A stretch of 64,000 nucleotides of DNA from assembly GCA_021018995.1 (NCBI GenBank), contig CM037585.1, forward strand, positions 71,550,646 to 71,614,645. The letters run 5' to 3'. Shown in pieces: positions 1 to 11,366 of the stretch; position 1 is the first letter of the stretch; each line of letters opens with the position of its first letter. The translations under genes were made by a program, and so were the position numbers. Source of the stretch: Chloranthus sessilifolius (lineage: Eukaryota > Streptophyta > Magnoliopsida > Chloranthales > Chloranthaceae). Below the pieces are notes generated by a model. It saw only the letters and a list, made by a program, of their open reading frames with translations, was not told the origin of the DNA and made no database searches.

Positions 1-160
1 TCCACAGATCTAGATCTGAAATAGTGTGAAACTACAATCAAAACTAAAATAGCAATTAATCAAACACCTAACAGTCAATGAAAAATCTAAATCTAAAAAT
101 GAGAAAACTTAGATCTACCACTTTTAAAAATACAGATCCCTGGCAGCGGTGCTAAAAACT
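1..160 (-). mobile_element. Leader and PBS of a minus-strand Athila-type element continuing left
   Basis: Read on the minus strand, the LTR at 161-2348 is followed by the spacer AGTTTT (155-160) and a primer-binding site at 138-154 reading TAGCACCGCTGCCAGGG. This is a slightly decayed match to the tRNA-Asp 3' end (canonical TGGCGCCGTTGCCGGGG). The remaining bases to the window edge are untranslated leader resembling the leader at 47040-47250. The gag-pol body lies outside the window to the left. Confidence 0.75.
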
Positions 161-2348
161 GGTTGTCTGGCTACCTTGTGCTTCAAATGGAGATTAAAAT
201 CAGAAAATTAAAGGTCTATGGACTGCACACCAAGGTAAGCCTACACAAAGCCTGCAAGTAAAAAGGGCTGTTGTAGCAAGTTTTAAAAGTAAGGGTATGT
301 CCACAGGGAAATGTGTTCTAAAGGATGGTAAATATCCATATCTAGAGTGGATCTGGCACTTTATCCTAATTTAAACTAAACTAAAGCAGGAAAGAGGAGA
401 GGTTTTGTGGTTTTATCACTTTAACTATAGACTACAGAATTAAATGCTATTGATCTAGCTCTAATCCAACACAGAGAATACAAGAGATATAGAAGAGATG
501 AAAATTTCAAAAGGTGAGAACAGCAGCTAGGGGTATTGGTCTCTCACTAAAAATTAAAAGAATCCAAAGAACTTGCAAAGATCTGATTTGCTACAATCCT
601 CTTTTCTGGCTCCAAGCTTCCCAGGTTACCCGACAGAGGTGAGGTAAAAGAATCCAATCTTAATCAGAGAATTGAAGCAATCCTAAGGCTATGATCTGTC
701 CACTTTAATGGTCACAGACCATCTTATAGGTTGTTCCAATACTTTGATCTTGATTAGAACAGGAAAACCATTGCAGATGCTGTAAATGCCAGGCTACCAG
801 CTCCCCGTTTCCAGCTAGCATCCGTAAGAGTATCCAATCCAGGGAAATCAAATATGAAAAAGTGACATGAAGATCAGAATAACCTTTAAAATCTACAATT
901 ATATTACAAGCTTATAATACTATTATGCCAAGATCTGCAATCTGTGTAATATACAATCTATTACAAGCCTTTGAATCTCTCAATTTATAGCTTAAGACCT
1001 CACCGTAACTACTAAGAAGAGTTTAGCTACTCATGATTGGCTAAAGAGAATGGGAGAAGAAGGAAGGAGGGAGAATTTGGAGGGAAAAATAGATCTCACT
1101 CTAGGCTCTGGTTCTCTCAAATTCTAGATGGATGTTCTGTATTTTCTTCAAGCTTTTATACTCTCCTCCTCTGTCCTCAGATCTGTTTTAGCCAATCAGA
1201 GTGCAAGGGAATAATTCTGTTATTCTAGGCTACTGATGTGGCCAATTTTCCTTTGAGAAGCTTTCTAACCATTGGCTCTCAACTGGCGAGTACACATGAA
1301 GTAGTTAGGGTTTCCATGCATGCCCAAATATGTACCAAAAATATCCCCAGGCATCATTGAAGTGCTTTAGAACTAGTGCATAGAAATTTGGAATTGGCAC
1401 CTGCGGAAGGAAGACGCTGAGAAGTTGCCAAAATGAGTGTTGAGAGGTTTAGGGGATCCTCTTGACAGGTTCTAAATCTGCATTATAATCACATCAACAG
1501 GTTGCATTAGCTTTTGATAGCTTTGCATAGTTCTCGACAAGATTGAAGTACTAGTCGACGGGTTTGGCAGTGTCTCGACAGGTCTGGAATGGCTCTCGAT
1601 AGGTTTGAACACATCTCGACAAGTTGATGAAGATCCTGTCGATAGTGTGGGAGAATGTCTCGAGAGATTGATTTAAACTTATTGATAGGACTGCAGGCTT
1701 ATTTCTTCATTCTGCTTAGTTCCACACTCATCCTCTCAACAGGTTATAGATAATCCTGTTGATAGTTTATACAATCTCCAATGAAGTGCTCGACAGGTTT
1801 GCTCAATCCTCACGAGACTGAACGTTGCTTTCGATAAGTTATCGATAGGTTGTCTTGCACTTCTTGATAGGTTCAGTTGAACCTCGCGATAAGTATATTG
1901 GAACCTCTCAACTTCATCTATACCTTGAAGTATCCTCTCAACAACTTTTGTGTCTGTACTTCCAACCTCTCGATAGGTGCTGAAAACTCACGAGATGTTC
2001 ATCTTTTCAACTTAGTACCTCTCAACAGCTTTTTATGCACATGTTCAACCTCTCAACTGCATGGTTTTTTATCATCAGAACCTCTCGATAGTTGGACTTA
2101 ACCTCTCGATAAGTTCTATCTTGTACTTTCATAGTTGGCACACATCTTGGGTGTGTTATTCTTCGTTTGTTCAACATTCAGCAACCCCTTTGTTAGTTCA
2201 ATCTTTATTCCTTGTAGCTGGACGTGGTCTCAGGCCTTTCCAAATGGGTAGTACAGTGCTTCTTAGGCTCTTTTAAATGAATTTCTACACTAAGCTGCAA
2301 TTTATTACTTATCTACAAAACACACTTAAAATTTTTTACTACTTAACA
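161..2348 (-). repeat. LTR (5' LTR of minus-strand Athila-type element)
   Basis: On the minus strand the LTR starts TGTTAAGTAGTAAAAAATTT (outer end at 2348) and ends ...CAACC next to the PBS; the expected terminal CA has decayed. It is about 2.19 kb long. It shares the general plan of the LTRs at 36526-38623 and 47278-49420: a CpG-containing motif array in U3 (about 1500-2130, motifs such as CTCGACAGGTT and CTCGATAGG on the plus strand), a TATAAAT-like box near 980 on the minus strand, and a conserved hairpin at 691-722. The outer end abuts minus-strand Tat-type RT sequence, so it inserted into an older Tat-type element. agaat at 2349-2353 would be one TSD copy; the other lies outside the window. 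Confidence 0.78.
1500..2130 (-). repeat. Array of CCTRTCGA-type motifs in LTR
   Basis: About 17 dispersed copies of a degenerate motif occur at irregular spacing of about 20-60 bases, for example CTCGACAGG, TCTCGATAGG, CTCGATAAG and CTCTCAACAGG on the plus strand (element sense CCTGTCGAG / CCTATCGAG). The array is a CpG-bearing island in an otherwise AT-rich LTR, upstream of the presumed promoter in element sense. Several copies have CA or TG where the others have CG, as expected from methyl-C deamination. Confidence 0.7.
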
Positions 2349-3250
2349 AGAATGGACCTGACCTTTACCGAGTCAACTTCGATACCTCATTTGCTGACTA
2401 TAAATCCTAATAATTTTTCGGAGGTTACTCCAAACGCACACTTCTTTGGATTCATCTTCAGTTGGTATTGCTCGAATCTTTTTAACACCAGTCATAGTGC
2501 TTCAGCATGTTCTACTCATGTCTTAGACTTCACTAGTATTTCATCGACATAGACTTCAACATATTTGTGCATCATGCCATGAAATAGGGCCATCATGGTG
2601 CGCTGATATGTGGCTCCAACGTTCTTGAGTCCGAAAGGCATGACAACATAGCAGTAGGTTCCCCATGGCATGGTGAATGAAGTCTTTTCTTGGTCTGACT
2701 CTGCTAATTTAATCTGGTTGTATCTGGAGAAGTCATCCATAAAGGATAACATCTCGTGTCCGACAGTGTTTTCGACTAGGATATCGATGTTTGGTAGGGG
2801 GAAGTCATCTTTTGGACATGCTTTGTTGAGATTCTAGAAGTCGATGCATACTCGTACTCTGCCATCCTTCTTGGCGACAAGTACTATGTTGGCAATCCAT
2901 TTAGAGTAGAGGATGACTCGAATGAATTTTGCTTTGTGCAGCTTGTCGACTTTCTCTTTGACTTACAGTGTTGTCTGGGGGTGCATCCTTCTAAGTTTCT
3001 GCTTGACGGGTTTAGCATCAGGTTCCAGGACCAACTAATGTTCTACTAAGCTCAGGTCCAATCCAAGCATATCCTTGTAGGACCATGCGAAAGTGCTGAG
3101 GTGATCTTGAAGGACTTGGATAATTTTTTATCGTTCCTTGAGTTTGAGTGTCACACTGATCAGCAGCTTCTTAGGCTTTTCTTTAGTGCCAAAATTTATT
3201 TCTTCAGTTGGTTATGCGGTGGCTTGAGTTTTCTCATCGAAGCGCTTGAT
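2349..3250 (-). pseudogene. Reverse transcriptase fragment of Tat-type pol
   Basis: The minus strand encodes an RT palm: a KKDGRVRVCIDF-like block near 2860-2900, then a readable stretch at 2752-2516 containing SFMDDFSRYNQIK, the MPFGLKNVGATYQR block and the catalytic motif as YVDE. Downstream to about 2350 it still reads as RT thumb (CAFGV..KLLGFIVS, GIEVD). In active elements the catalytic box is YVDD; here the last Asp codon is GAA (Glu, 2540-2542). Further stops (for example just after KSKT at 2516) confirm a pseudogene. The 3' portion is cut by the LTR ending at 2348. Confidence 0.85.
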
Positions 3251-3265
3251 GACCCGTTGGAAGTC

Positions 3266-3589
3266 TTACATTTCCTCGGTGACTGGTGCTCCTTCCTCAT
3301 CGTCCGTGAGTGCATACACTGTAAAAGAACTACACTGGGGGATTAGTTTTACGAGAGGTAATCCTTCATCAGCACAATTTATGATTGCTACATCGTTTGT
3401 CATGTATAGGTCAAGGTTATTCATCCTCCTCTCGAAGTCGTGGAGTATCTCATCGGGTATGATTACGGGCTTGTTACTTTGTCGGGATGCTCGACGGTTT
3501 TGCGAGGAAGAGGAAGTAGGGTCACATCGAACCGAGTCAAGGCATGGTTCTCTGATGTTTAGGGTAGGACAATGATCGTGTGTGATCAT
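3266..3589 (-). pseudogene. Tat-type pol linker between protease and RT
   Basis: This minus-strand open stretch of 107 codons lies between the protease-like region and the RT in the same element. It contains IIPDEILHDFERR and an acidic CADEGLPLVKLIP block, which resembles the low-conservation linker before RT in Tat-type polyproteins. No catalytic motif is visible. The call rests mainly on position and orientation. Confidence 0.5.
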
Positions 3590-4891
3590 GTCAGCTACTC
3601 CTTTGATTTCATTGAGGTGATCACTACTCGTATCCTTAGGACAAAAGTCTCCTTGCTGGTCGTTGAATGGGTCTGGGATGAAGGGCTCCCCCCCTTTTCT
3701 GTGATTTTCTAATTTTTTAGGATTTTCTATTTTTATATTTTTATGGGTTTTAGGATTTTTTATTTTTGATAATAAGTATGCTACAGGGCCAGTTTCCTGA
3801 GGTGGATCCGCCGAGGTTACTTCTCCTAGTTGGGGAAGTGGGGCGGTTGCTGAAGTCGTTCGTGTGAGTCTTCAGACGATGTGGATTCATTCAAAATTTG
3901 GCATTTCTTTTAAAGTCCTTGTCCGGGGTGACCTGATGAGGGAGGATGGCGATAGTCCAGCTGATGTGCCTTCTTCTATCGTATGAACTATTTTACTCTC
4001 GAAAAGGGTGGAGAGGCGATAGTCATCCAAACTCTCATCTTTAGAATCAAATCGAAGAGATTCTTGCTACTGAAGTTGTTTGAGGCATTCTGTTGGACCG
4101 GTGAGTTTTTGGCTTTGCACCTCATAATATGCTAGGATGAATGTGCATGTACGACAGTGTGGTTGGTAGGGTTGGGAGATGCAGGGATATCCCCAAGGGC
4201 ATTCCCATTTTGAAAGGATTGATTCAAGATCTGGGTTGCTGTCGGAGTCTGAATCTTCGCGTCAGAGTTCATCCTCTTCTTCAAATAACCTTAGGAGGTC
4301 TTTGCCTAGTTGTTCTTCCATCTCAAGAGCAGGGAGATCTAACCAGTATTCCTCATCATCATTCGGCGGCGGTTGCTATTCCCCTTCCAGTGAGTTCTAG
4401 AATATCTAAAGTTATGGCGCATCCAGAGATTGGGGAGCGTTGAGCTCTAATTCTTCTTTGAATTCTATAAAGGCAATGTGATGATCTTTTGTCCTTGTTG
4501 TTCGTCGTATTTTACGTAAGATAGGTCTTTCACACCATGTCAAGATGGACACGCGTAAGCTGCAATAGGGTAATTCTGGGTAAGGGCAGTGGCGCGAACA
4601 CCACTAATTATCCAATAAGGATGGGTGATCAAGTTCATCATCAGAGTTTATTTCTTCGCTTTGGGAATCATTGACCTCCTCGAGGAGCTTCAGTCGCTCT
4701 GCTCTTAAGTGATCTCGAAGTTCTATTTTTGTACAGCTAGTCCAGTAGTCTTCTTCTTCACTTAACATTAAGAGCTAGTCTTCTTTTCCTAGTTCACGAG
4801 GCTAGGGTGTCCCTGACTCTGGTTCTTCTTCGTCTGTTAATACGGTGATGTGGAAGTCCTCGTCGGTCGACTCCTAGTCTTTCGCGTGTGG

Positions 4892-5206
4892 CTATGGCTC
4901 TTCAAGGGTTTCAAATAATGGTCCAACTCCTTTGAGTGACTTGTCCATGTCGTCACTATTACGGCTTCGGGTTTTCAGGTCAGCGAAAGCTTTAGTTATT
5001 TTCTCGATCTCAGTTGGCTGAGATTCAGTGAAGGATGGCTCCTTTCTTCTCTTCGGCACATTAGCCTTCTCTGTAGTTCCATATATGAAATGATCGTAGA
5101 GTGACCACTTTGGTGAAGTGGGTAGGATGGCAGCTTGCTTGCCGTCTGACTGGTAGCCTATCCGATGCGTTTGCGTAGTTTCTTTGGGACGGCCGATCTT
5201 ATGCAT
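4892..5206 (-). pseudogene. Tat-type pol, post-protease segment
   Basis: A minus-strand open stretch of 104 codons reads through an AAILPTSPKWSLYDHFI-like phrase and a basic VPKRRKE stretch, followed by acidic sequence. It lies immediately downstream (element sense) of the protease and upstream of RT. This is the position of the variable segment that follows the protease in Tat-type elements. No known enzymatic motif was seen. It is annotated as part of the degenerate polyprotein, not a separate gene. Confidence 0.5.
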
Positions 5207-5340
5207 CCTTGCTTTTCTTTGTCGAGTCCAGTGTGAGGGATGTATCCTAACTGATACATCAAGTCCTATCCTTTTGCCGCGGTCGGGTTTATGTCGTACG
5301 GTCGGGCGAGATCAGGTCTGGATTCTCTTCTCACTACTTT

Positions 5341-5990
5341 TCATTGGTGGGTCAAAAGAGATCGAGGATAGCTAACTTCTGCTATCGATGCGTCATCAGG
5401 CTCCTGCATCTTTTTCATATGTCTTGTGTTTAATACCGGGTCGTGCGCTGTTGGAATGCTCACAATGTAGTCTCTATCGATTTCTGTAAGGGGCGTATCG
5501 ACGTATATCCTGACGATGGAATCTTCATGGGGAAATTTGACGCATTGGTGATACATCAATGCTATTGCCTTCATGGATTCCAACCACTTCCTTCCTAATA
5601 TCAGATTGTAAGTGCTTGAGGAGTAAGAGACATGGAAAGTGAAATCCTTGGTGGCTGGCCAGAGGTGAACTTGCAACTTGATGGTTCCCTTAACGAAGCG
5701 TCGTGAGCCATCGTAAGCGATGAGGTATAAAGATGAAGGCCTTATATCCTATTCGGTGTATTCAAGGATCTTTAATGTCATTATAGGACAGATGTTAAGT
5801 CCTGCCCCGGTGTCAACCAATGCGTGAGGTACTAAAAATCCTCTGATTATGATGGTTAGATAAATAGGAGTCAAACTTCCATGCAACAACTCTTTAGGCT
5901 TGTCAGCTTCAGCGAAGGTAAGCACAGGAGGTTGAGTCATAACTGAGGTGATCTCATGTAGCTGATTCAAAGTGGTATCTTCAGTTCATA
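5341..5990 (-). pseudogene. Aspartic protease of Tat-type element
   Basis: The minus strand shows the retropepsin active site as ALVDTGAGLNICP (in 5970-5749), then a stop at 5749 and, in the next open stretch (5676-5341), the second half with the flap-distal YNLILGRKWLESM motif (equivalent of LLGRPWI). Retropepsins need D-T-G plus this ILGR block and both are present, so this is a once-functional protease now split by a stop. It cleaves the Gag-Pol polyprotein in the particle. Orientation and order fit the gag upstream at 7060-8690. Confidence 0.82.
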
Positions 5991-7059
5991 TGCATCTCAT
6001 CTAATGTCTCCACGAGTAGTCGGTGATGCCTGAGCGATTTCTTGATGAGTTTGAGGATCGATATTTGTGCGAGTATCTTCGTGAGGTGTCGGAGAAGATC
6101 ATTTTCCTGACCTGTTTCCAGGGAAGGTTCTTTGCCGGGTCGATGTGCTCTAAGCCCGTTCTATTGAGTTGTTTGAGTCACTGGTGCTGGAGGCGAGGGG
6201 ATTACATGAGGTGGAGGGGGCAAGTTCACTCCTTGTTCCTTGGTTATCCGATCGGATGGCTGTGCATTGTTGCCCTGCTTTTCTCAAGGGAATGGTGGTG
6301 GCAGATAGTTGGTTCTAGATTTCAGGATTGGGCATGTCTGCTGCTGACCTTGGAGTGTTGGAGGATTCAGTGTGGTGCTTACAGTGAAAGGAGAAAAATT
6401 AGACAAAGTAATGCGTACTGGGGTTATGCCATTCTAAGGTGGGAGGTATATAGTCTAGTCTTCCTCTTCAAGGAATGCAGAGATTAGTACTTCTTCCTTA
6501 GTGGGCTCTCCCTCTTGTTGTCTTATTTCCACCGCTGATGGGCGTTCTTCAATTGTCTCCTCTCGTTGTTGGCCAGTAGTATTCCGGGTGGTGCTATCTA
6601 CCCATGCCGCGACCTGTTCTGCAGTTTGAATGACATGGTCTTCATATTCTGGCTCAGCGTTTCTAGGAGCTACGTCAAAGTTCGGGGGTTTAGAAGGTTC
6701 TACGGGTTAAATAATGGGTCTTCGAGCTCGAAAAGATTGAACTCGAACTTGAGTGAAATTTGGATATGGTAGAGGAATTGGTTGTTCAACTCGGGTTATG
6801 AAGGTAGAAGGGTAAGGTGGAACGATGTTGGGCCTCAGAGGGCTATTTGAACTGGCTATGGCATCAAGATGTCTAACTCGTGTGATGAGAGTAGATGGGT
6901 GGAAAGGGGCTCAGCCCAGAAGGTCCACCATGGTGACATGAGTGACCGGTCCTTGATTATGGTTTGGTAGAGGGTTATTGACAATTCCAAGGTTTTGCAG
7001 AGGCTGTTGGTTATTTTGGTTAGAATATCGAAGGGATTCCCAGTCAATCTAGTTTCAAT

Positions 7060-8690
7060 CGTTCATGTCATATATCATGTCTCTCAACACCCAACAGTCT
7101 TTCAGATTATGTCTCGCATACCGGTGAAAAGCACAGAACTTAGTATAATCGAGGTTAGCAGGCTAGGGCCATAGCCTCTCTGGTGGAAAGTGAATGAGGT
7201 TCTGGTCACTTAGGAGGCGGAAAATATAAGGGATGATATTGGGTAATGGAGGATAATGATCTCGTCTAGGCTGATAAGAACCTCGGGTCTACTGATTAAA
7301 ATTTTGGGGTGAGGGTACATTATTATAGCCCTAGGTATTAGCAAGACCGTTTCAAGCAGCATTTTGGTTTTGGTTAGGGTACTGGTTTCAGTTAGGATAT
7401 TGATTCTGATTTTGATTGGCATACCGTTGTTGATTCTGGTATTGACCCTGAATAGAGTTCCTTTGCTGGTTGCTCCCATCGCCTTGATTTTGATTAGAGA
7501 CCGTGTTAACTTGCTCGGAGCCTGAGCCTTTCTTGTTATTTTAAGGCTTTGAATCACCGAAAGTTGATGCCTTCGGTGCTGTAATTGGAAGGCAAGGTCT
7601 CCTCCCTTTATGTATCGCTAAATGCGACTGGCGTGCAGATGAAGAGTAGCAAAGTCTGGGTAATCGCTTATGATCAGAGTGCTTCGAAGGGGCTCTCTGA
7701 CATTATCTATGATGATGTCGATTGTGTCTTTTTCTTTCATTTGATCTCTTGTGCGAGCCATGAGCTTCCTCTAACATGATACAAAATCGATGAAGTCTTC
7801 TTCAGTTTCTTGCTTTGTTGTCATGAAGTCACTGAGACTGACGACTTCCTATATCAGATGTTGTATTGAGCTAGGAACTGTCTGGCTAATTCTTTGAATG
7901 TGTTGATTTTTTATAGCGGGAGCCTGAAAAACCAGTCGAGGGCTTCCCCTTCGAGTGACCTTTGAAAGTAGTGTATCAGAAGTTTGTGATTATCACGAAT
8001 AGGCCGACAGTCATTGCAGAACAACGCTAGATGGTGGTCTCGATTCCTAGTGCTGTTATACTTGCTAAATTTTGGGGGTTTGAATCCCACAGGTAGATTG
8101 AATTCGAGGTCTCGGCAGAAATTGTCGAATCCAAATGACAAATCGGGCCAATTTTTCTTAGTCATGTATTCGTCGATCATTTTGGGGATATCTTCTACCC
8201 TTACGATAGCATCTTGCTTAGGGGTCTGGGAACGGATTCTGTCTTAACGTCCGCTACTGAGGAGTGTGTGGAGAGTATGCCTAGGTGGCGACACGTGCGG
8301 TGATATTGTCGTCAGAGTAGAGGATGGCCTCTCTAGTCTTTGTCGTTCTTGTTCTTCCACCTCTCGTCGTTCTTTGATGGTCTCGTATGCTGGGGCTAAG
8401 TCGTGGAGTAGTTCGTCAGCTTTATCTCCCCCCTTTATAATTTCTGGACACTGAGGTCTACAAGTTGTCGAGCTGTGAAGTTCTATCCAAAGCTGCTATC
8501 TCTGTGTCCATCATTGTGGTTGGTGCTCGGGGCTGTGAACAGAGTTTCCTCACCGCCGGCCATGTTGATCTCCGAGTTGTATTGTGCTGAGCCCTCGAGT
8601 AGCTACTCATGGTATAGCGGGTTATTATGGTACCCCCATAACGATGGATCACTGATTCGAATCCTTCATATTCCTGACATCTCGAGCCTC
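7060..8690 (-). pseudogene. gag of Tat-type element
   Basis: Minus-strand capsid sequence is clearest at 8180-7911, where a FNLPVGFKPPKFSKY block and a GEALDWFFRLPL block give the typical Ty3/gypsy capsid pattern (LEGEA..WF..L). An N-terminal piece lies at 8652-8458. Downstream (7500-7320) is an Asn/Gln-rich stretch (NQNQNQYPN-like), followed near 7130-7075 by a zinc-knuckle-like CAFHRYARHNLKDC. The reading frame changes several times and contains stops. Gag packages RNA, so the Cys/His knuckle is the RNA-binding part. Confidence 0.8.
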
Positions 8691-8813
8691 TGGTGTATGC
8701 TCATGTGCTCTCGATAGTAGACTTAAATGCGAAAAGTAATAAAATTAAAACTCAAAAAACTAACTAGAAGAAAAGGAAACTTAACTAAACATGGGCGGCT
8801 TTGGCAACAAGAG

Positions 8814-8832
8814 GTCCCATCGTGATTGCCAA
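8814..8832 (-). other. Primer-binding site of Tat-type element
   Basis: On the minus strand TTGGCAATCACGATGGGAC lies 2 bases after the LTR end (...CCAACA). It aligns with the Tat/Ogre-type PBS TTGGCGACTCCGCTGGGG with several substitutions, mostly of the kind caused by CpG decay. The position directly inside the LTR supports the call; the exact primer tRNA is uncertain. Confidence 0.65.
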
Positions 8833-8834
8833 TC

Positions 8835-10148
8835 TGTTGGTACGTGCTTTTTCCGGGTCCCTTTCGGTCCCTTGAAAGAGTGGCCCAATTCGGTCGTAGT
8901 GGACACTGGCAAAGATGGTGTTTGTTTAGAGGTAATTAACTACTGAAAATAAAGAGGGAAATTTCAGTAAAATACCTGGTTCGTTGTGATCGCTAGCTAC
9001 AGATGTTTATCGACACTGCAACACGTCACTGATCATGCCTTCTAGGGTGGAGATATGGGTTATTCTTTTTACTGAATCATTGGCCAGCCGATGTCAGCAA
9101 CATTGGGTCGCCTATAAGTTTAGTTAAGCTAGTTTTCCTAATTCTCTTCTAACTACTTTACCTTTCCTACTCTTGATGTGACTTTTGACTGCTTTATTTA
9201 CTTAATGTTATCAGGGATCTAATTAATTTTAATCTTATTAGGGGTCTAATTAATCAAGGAATTCTAATTCGACTAGGCCTCCTAATCTGATTAGAAGTCT
9301 AATTATTGGCCTAATTCTAGTAAAAAAATGTAGTTATATCAAAATCTAATTAGGATTCTAACTAATTTCCTAATTTTACTAGAAATACTAATCTTCCTAA
9401 TTTTACTAAAACTATAATTAAATAAACTATGTAAATTAATTCTACCAAAACTCTAATTAATTAAAGTATCCTAATTTTATTAGAATTTTAAAAAAAGGGG
9501 TTTGGGCACGCTATGCTAGGGAGGATTGGCCCCGTTCCCGGGTACCCTCCGTAAGCTCCCTTGAGAAAATCGGGTGGCTAGAGATTATTTTAGTAATAAT
9601 GTGAGTTGAAAAAAAACTTATTTTTATTATGAAATTATGGATTTACGGATCGAAAATGGAGAATCAAGTTAAAAATTAGAACTAAAATTCTAGAACTAAA
9701 AATGAAAACTCTAAGACTGAATTTAAGACTGAAATTAAGGACTAATTCTAGAAACTAAGAACTACAATCAGAAAACTAGAAATTTAGATTAAAACCTAAG
9801 ATCCAAGATCTGGAATTTAAAAACTAGAGGGCCAGAACCTAAATCTAGAACTAAAATGAAAAAGAAAAGAGGAACTGGTTTTAGAACCTGAGAACTAGAA
9901 CCAGGAAAAAAGGCAGAATCAAGTGTTAAAGTGATTTAAAATCTAAGATCTAGGACTAAAAGCTTAATAACCTAGAGTCTATAACTAATGATGTAGAACT
10001 AAGAACTAGAACTAAGGATTAAAACTAAGAACTAGAACTAGAAGAATTTAAGAACTAGAAGGAAAGTATACCTGGGGCCAGGGCCACAGAGAGGAATCTC
10101 GAAATCCTAAGCTTGAAAGCGAGGAACTCGAAAATTCGATTGTTGGCT
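8835..10148 (-). repeat. LTR of Tat-type element, truncated by Athila-type copy 1
   Basis: The inner end on the plus strand is TGTTGGTACG, adjoining the PBS. The sequence runs at least to 10148, where the Athila-type LTR of copy 1 begins, so the outer part has been displaced. It contains two AT-rich low-complexity tracts: 9200-9490 (repeated TCTAATTA/CTAATTTTA-like units) and 9680-10060 (repeated AAGAACTAGAACTA-like units). No ORF was seen. The second LTR of this element is not in the window. Confidence 0.65.
9680..10060. repeat. Low-complexity ACTAGAA-type repeat tract
   Basis: There are many irregular copies of AGAACTA, CTAGAAC and AACTAAGA in about 380 bases, for example near 10000-10060. 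It is a purine-rich, C-poor degenerate simple repeat inside the Tat-type LTR. The units are too diverged to give one fixed period. Confidence 0.7.
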
Positions 10149-10479
10149 TGTTATTCACTGAAAAGTACCACTTTTCACCTCTTAACCTAGCCGTTGCTAT
10201 ACCTTGAAGCTGACTAATAACTCTTTATTTAGCATATTTTGTAGTTAGTAATAATTGTGCAGCTTAATACAAAGTGCATGCCTCTAGTGCCCAAAATAGA
10301 AAGAATTAAAGCCAGAGAGGACTGCTGAACCAAGGACTAATGGAACACCATGGTGGTACACACCAGGGTGACTTTTTGCATGTCATAATAGACCAAGGAA
10401 GTCTAACAGATGAGAGAAGCATAGATGTGAGTAGAGAGAACTGCAACAACAGCAACTGCATTGCAGCAAAGGAAAAATG

Positions 10480-11175
10480 ATGTTATCTCGCACAGTAGAA
10501 ATGTGACCTCGCACTGTTCAAATCAATAGAAAAGCCTCCTCGCACAGATGTTACATGTAGCACAAGGAAACTCATGAAGAATTCATGCAGCTCAATGAAG
10601 GAATTATCTCAGAGCATTCTATCACACAGTAGTCGCGCGCTTCAGTTGTAACCAACACTCAAGGTTCTCGCGAAGCTCTCGTGCACTAAGCCTTCAGAAA
10701 TCCAGCTCGCGAAGCTCTCGCGAGGAACAAATCTCATATCATTCACGCGCCTAATCTCGTGAGAATAATATGTATAAAAGACACAAGCAAGCTCTAAAGT
10801 TCTCGCGTTGCTCTGGATGAGAGAGACGCCTAGAAAAGCTCTTGTGCACTACAATGTAAAAGCCAGCCACGCGAAGCGACAAATTCATCCTGGCGAACAA
10901 TCGCGCGGGAACTCAGGGCTAATCCACATCAGGTGCAGAACTCAGTGGACCATCCATGCGACATCTACATGAGTGAAAAACCTGAAGCTCTGCTACACGA
11001 GCAAAGCCAAATTAGTGTAACCCATCCTCGCAACAGCATTGCAGTGCAAATCAGCTGTGCGACCAATTAAAGGCCTTCTGCCCGAGTGATAAACCTTCCA
11101 AGCCAAGCCTGGCCTTGCGAACACTTTGCTATCTGCGCGACTAAATTAATAGACCAGAGTCAGCCCCGCGAAGCT
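10480..11175 (+). repeat. Array of CTCGCGAAG/CTCGCACAG motifs in LTR U3
   Basis: This roughly 700-bp stretch has some 18 or more short CpG-rich words: CTCGCACAG, CTCGCGAAGCTCTCGCG, CTCGTGCAC, GCGCGGGA, CTGCGCGAC, CCCGCGAAG. Spacing is irregular and words occur in both orientations. The surrounding LTR is CpG-poor. The same flavour recurs at 20738-21320, 35920-36480 and, inside copy 2, at 29230-29490. Confidence 0.75.
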
Positions 11176-11358
11176 TGGGCTCTCCACTTCTCATTGCATA
11201 TCCAGGGACCTTTTGAGGATTTTCCCAGGTCCAGGGCACACATCTCGAGGCCCTGATCTTGATAGTCACATCCCAAAGCATCCAAGGATTGTAATAAAGC
11301 CACATCTGTTAGAAAATTAGGGTTTAATCTTCTTTTGGCCAAGGCATTATAGACTAAG

Positions 11359-11366
11359 TATATAAG
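11359..11366 (+). promoter_or_regulatory. TATA box of LTR promoter
   Basis: TATATAAG lies about 180 bases after the CpG motif array. The same word is at the homologous place in the split LTR (49548-49555). It is a likely start of genomic RNA a few tens of bases downstream, but no transcription data are available here. Confidence 0.6.

Larger units (their letters stand above)
2349..8834 (-). mobile_element. Degenerate Tat-type Ty3/gypsy element, internal region
   Basis: On the minus strand this runs PBS (8814-8832), gag (about 8690-7060), protease (5990-5340), linker and RT (3250-2349). RT is cut at 2348 by the LTR of a younger Athila-type element, so RNase H, integrase and 3' LTR are outside or lost. 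Tat affinity comes from the gag, the protease signature and the RT phrase following MPFGLK. All frames carry stops and shifts. The inter-domain stretches 3600-4890 and 6000-7060 hold only short broken frames of the same polyprotein; nothing else is recognisable there. Confidence 0.8.

Noticed and set aside
1037..1228. 63-codon open frame in the first LTR
   Set aside because: It lies in LTR sequence with no homologous frame in the related LTRs at 36526 and 47278, and shows no motif.
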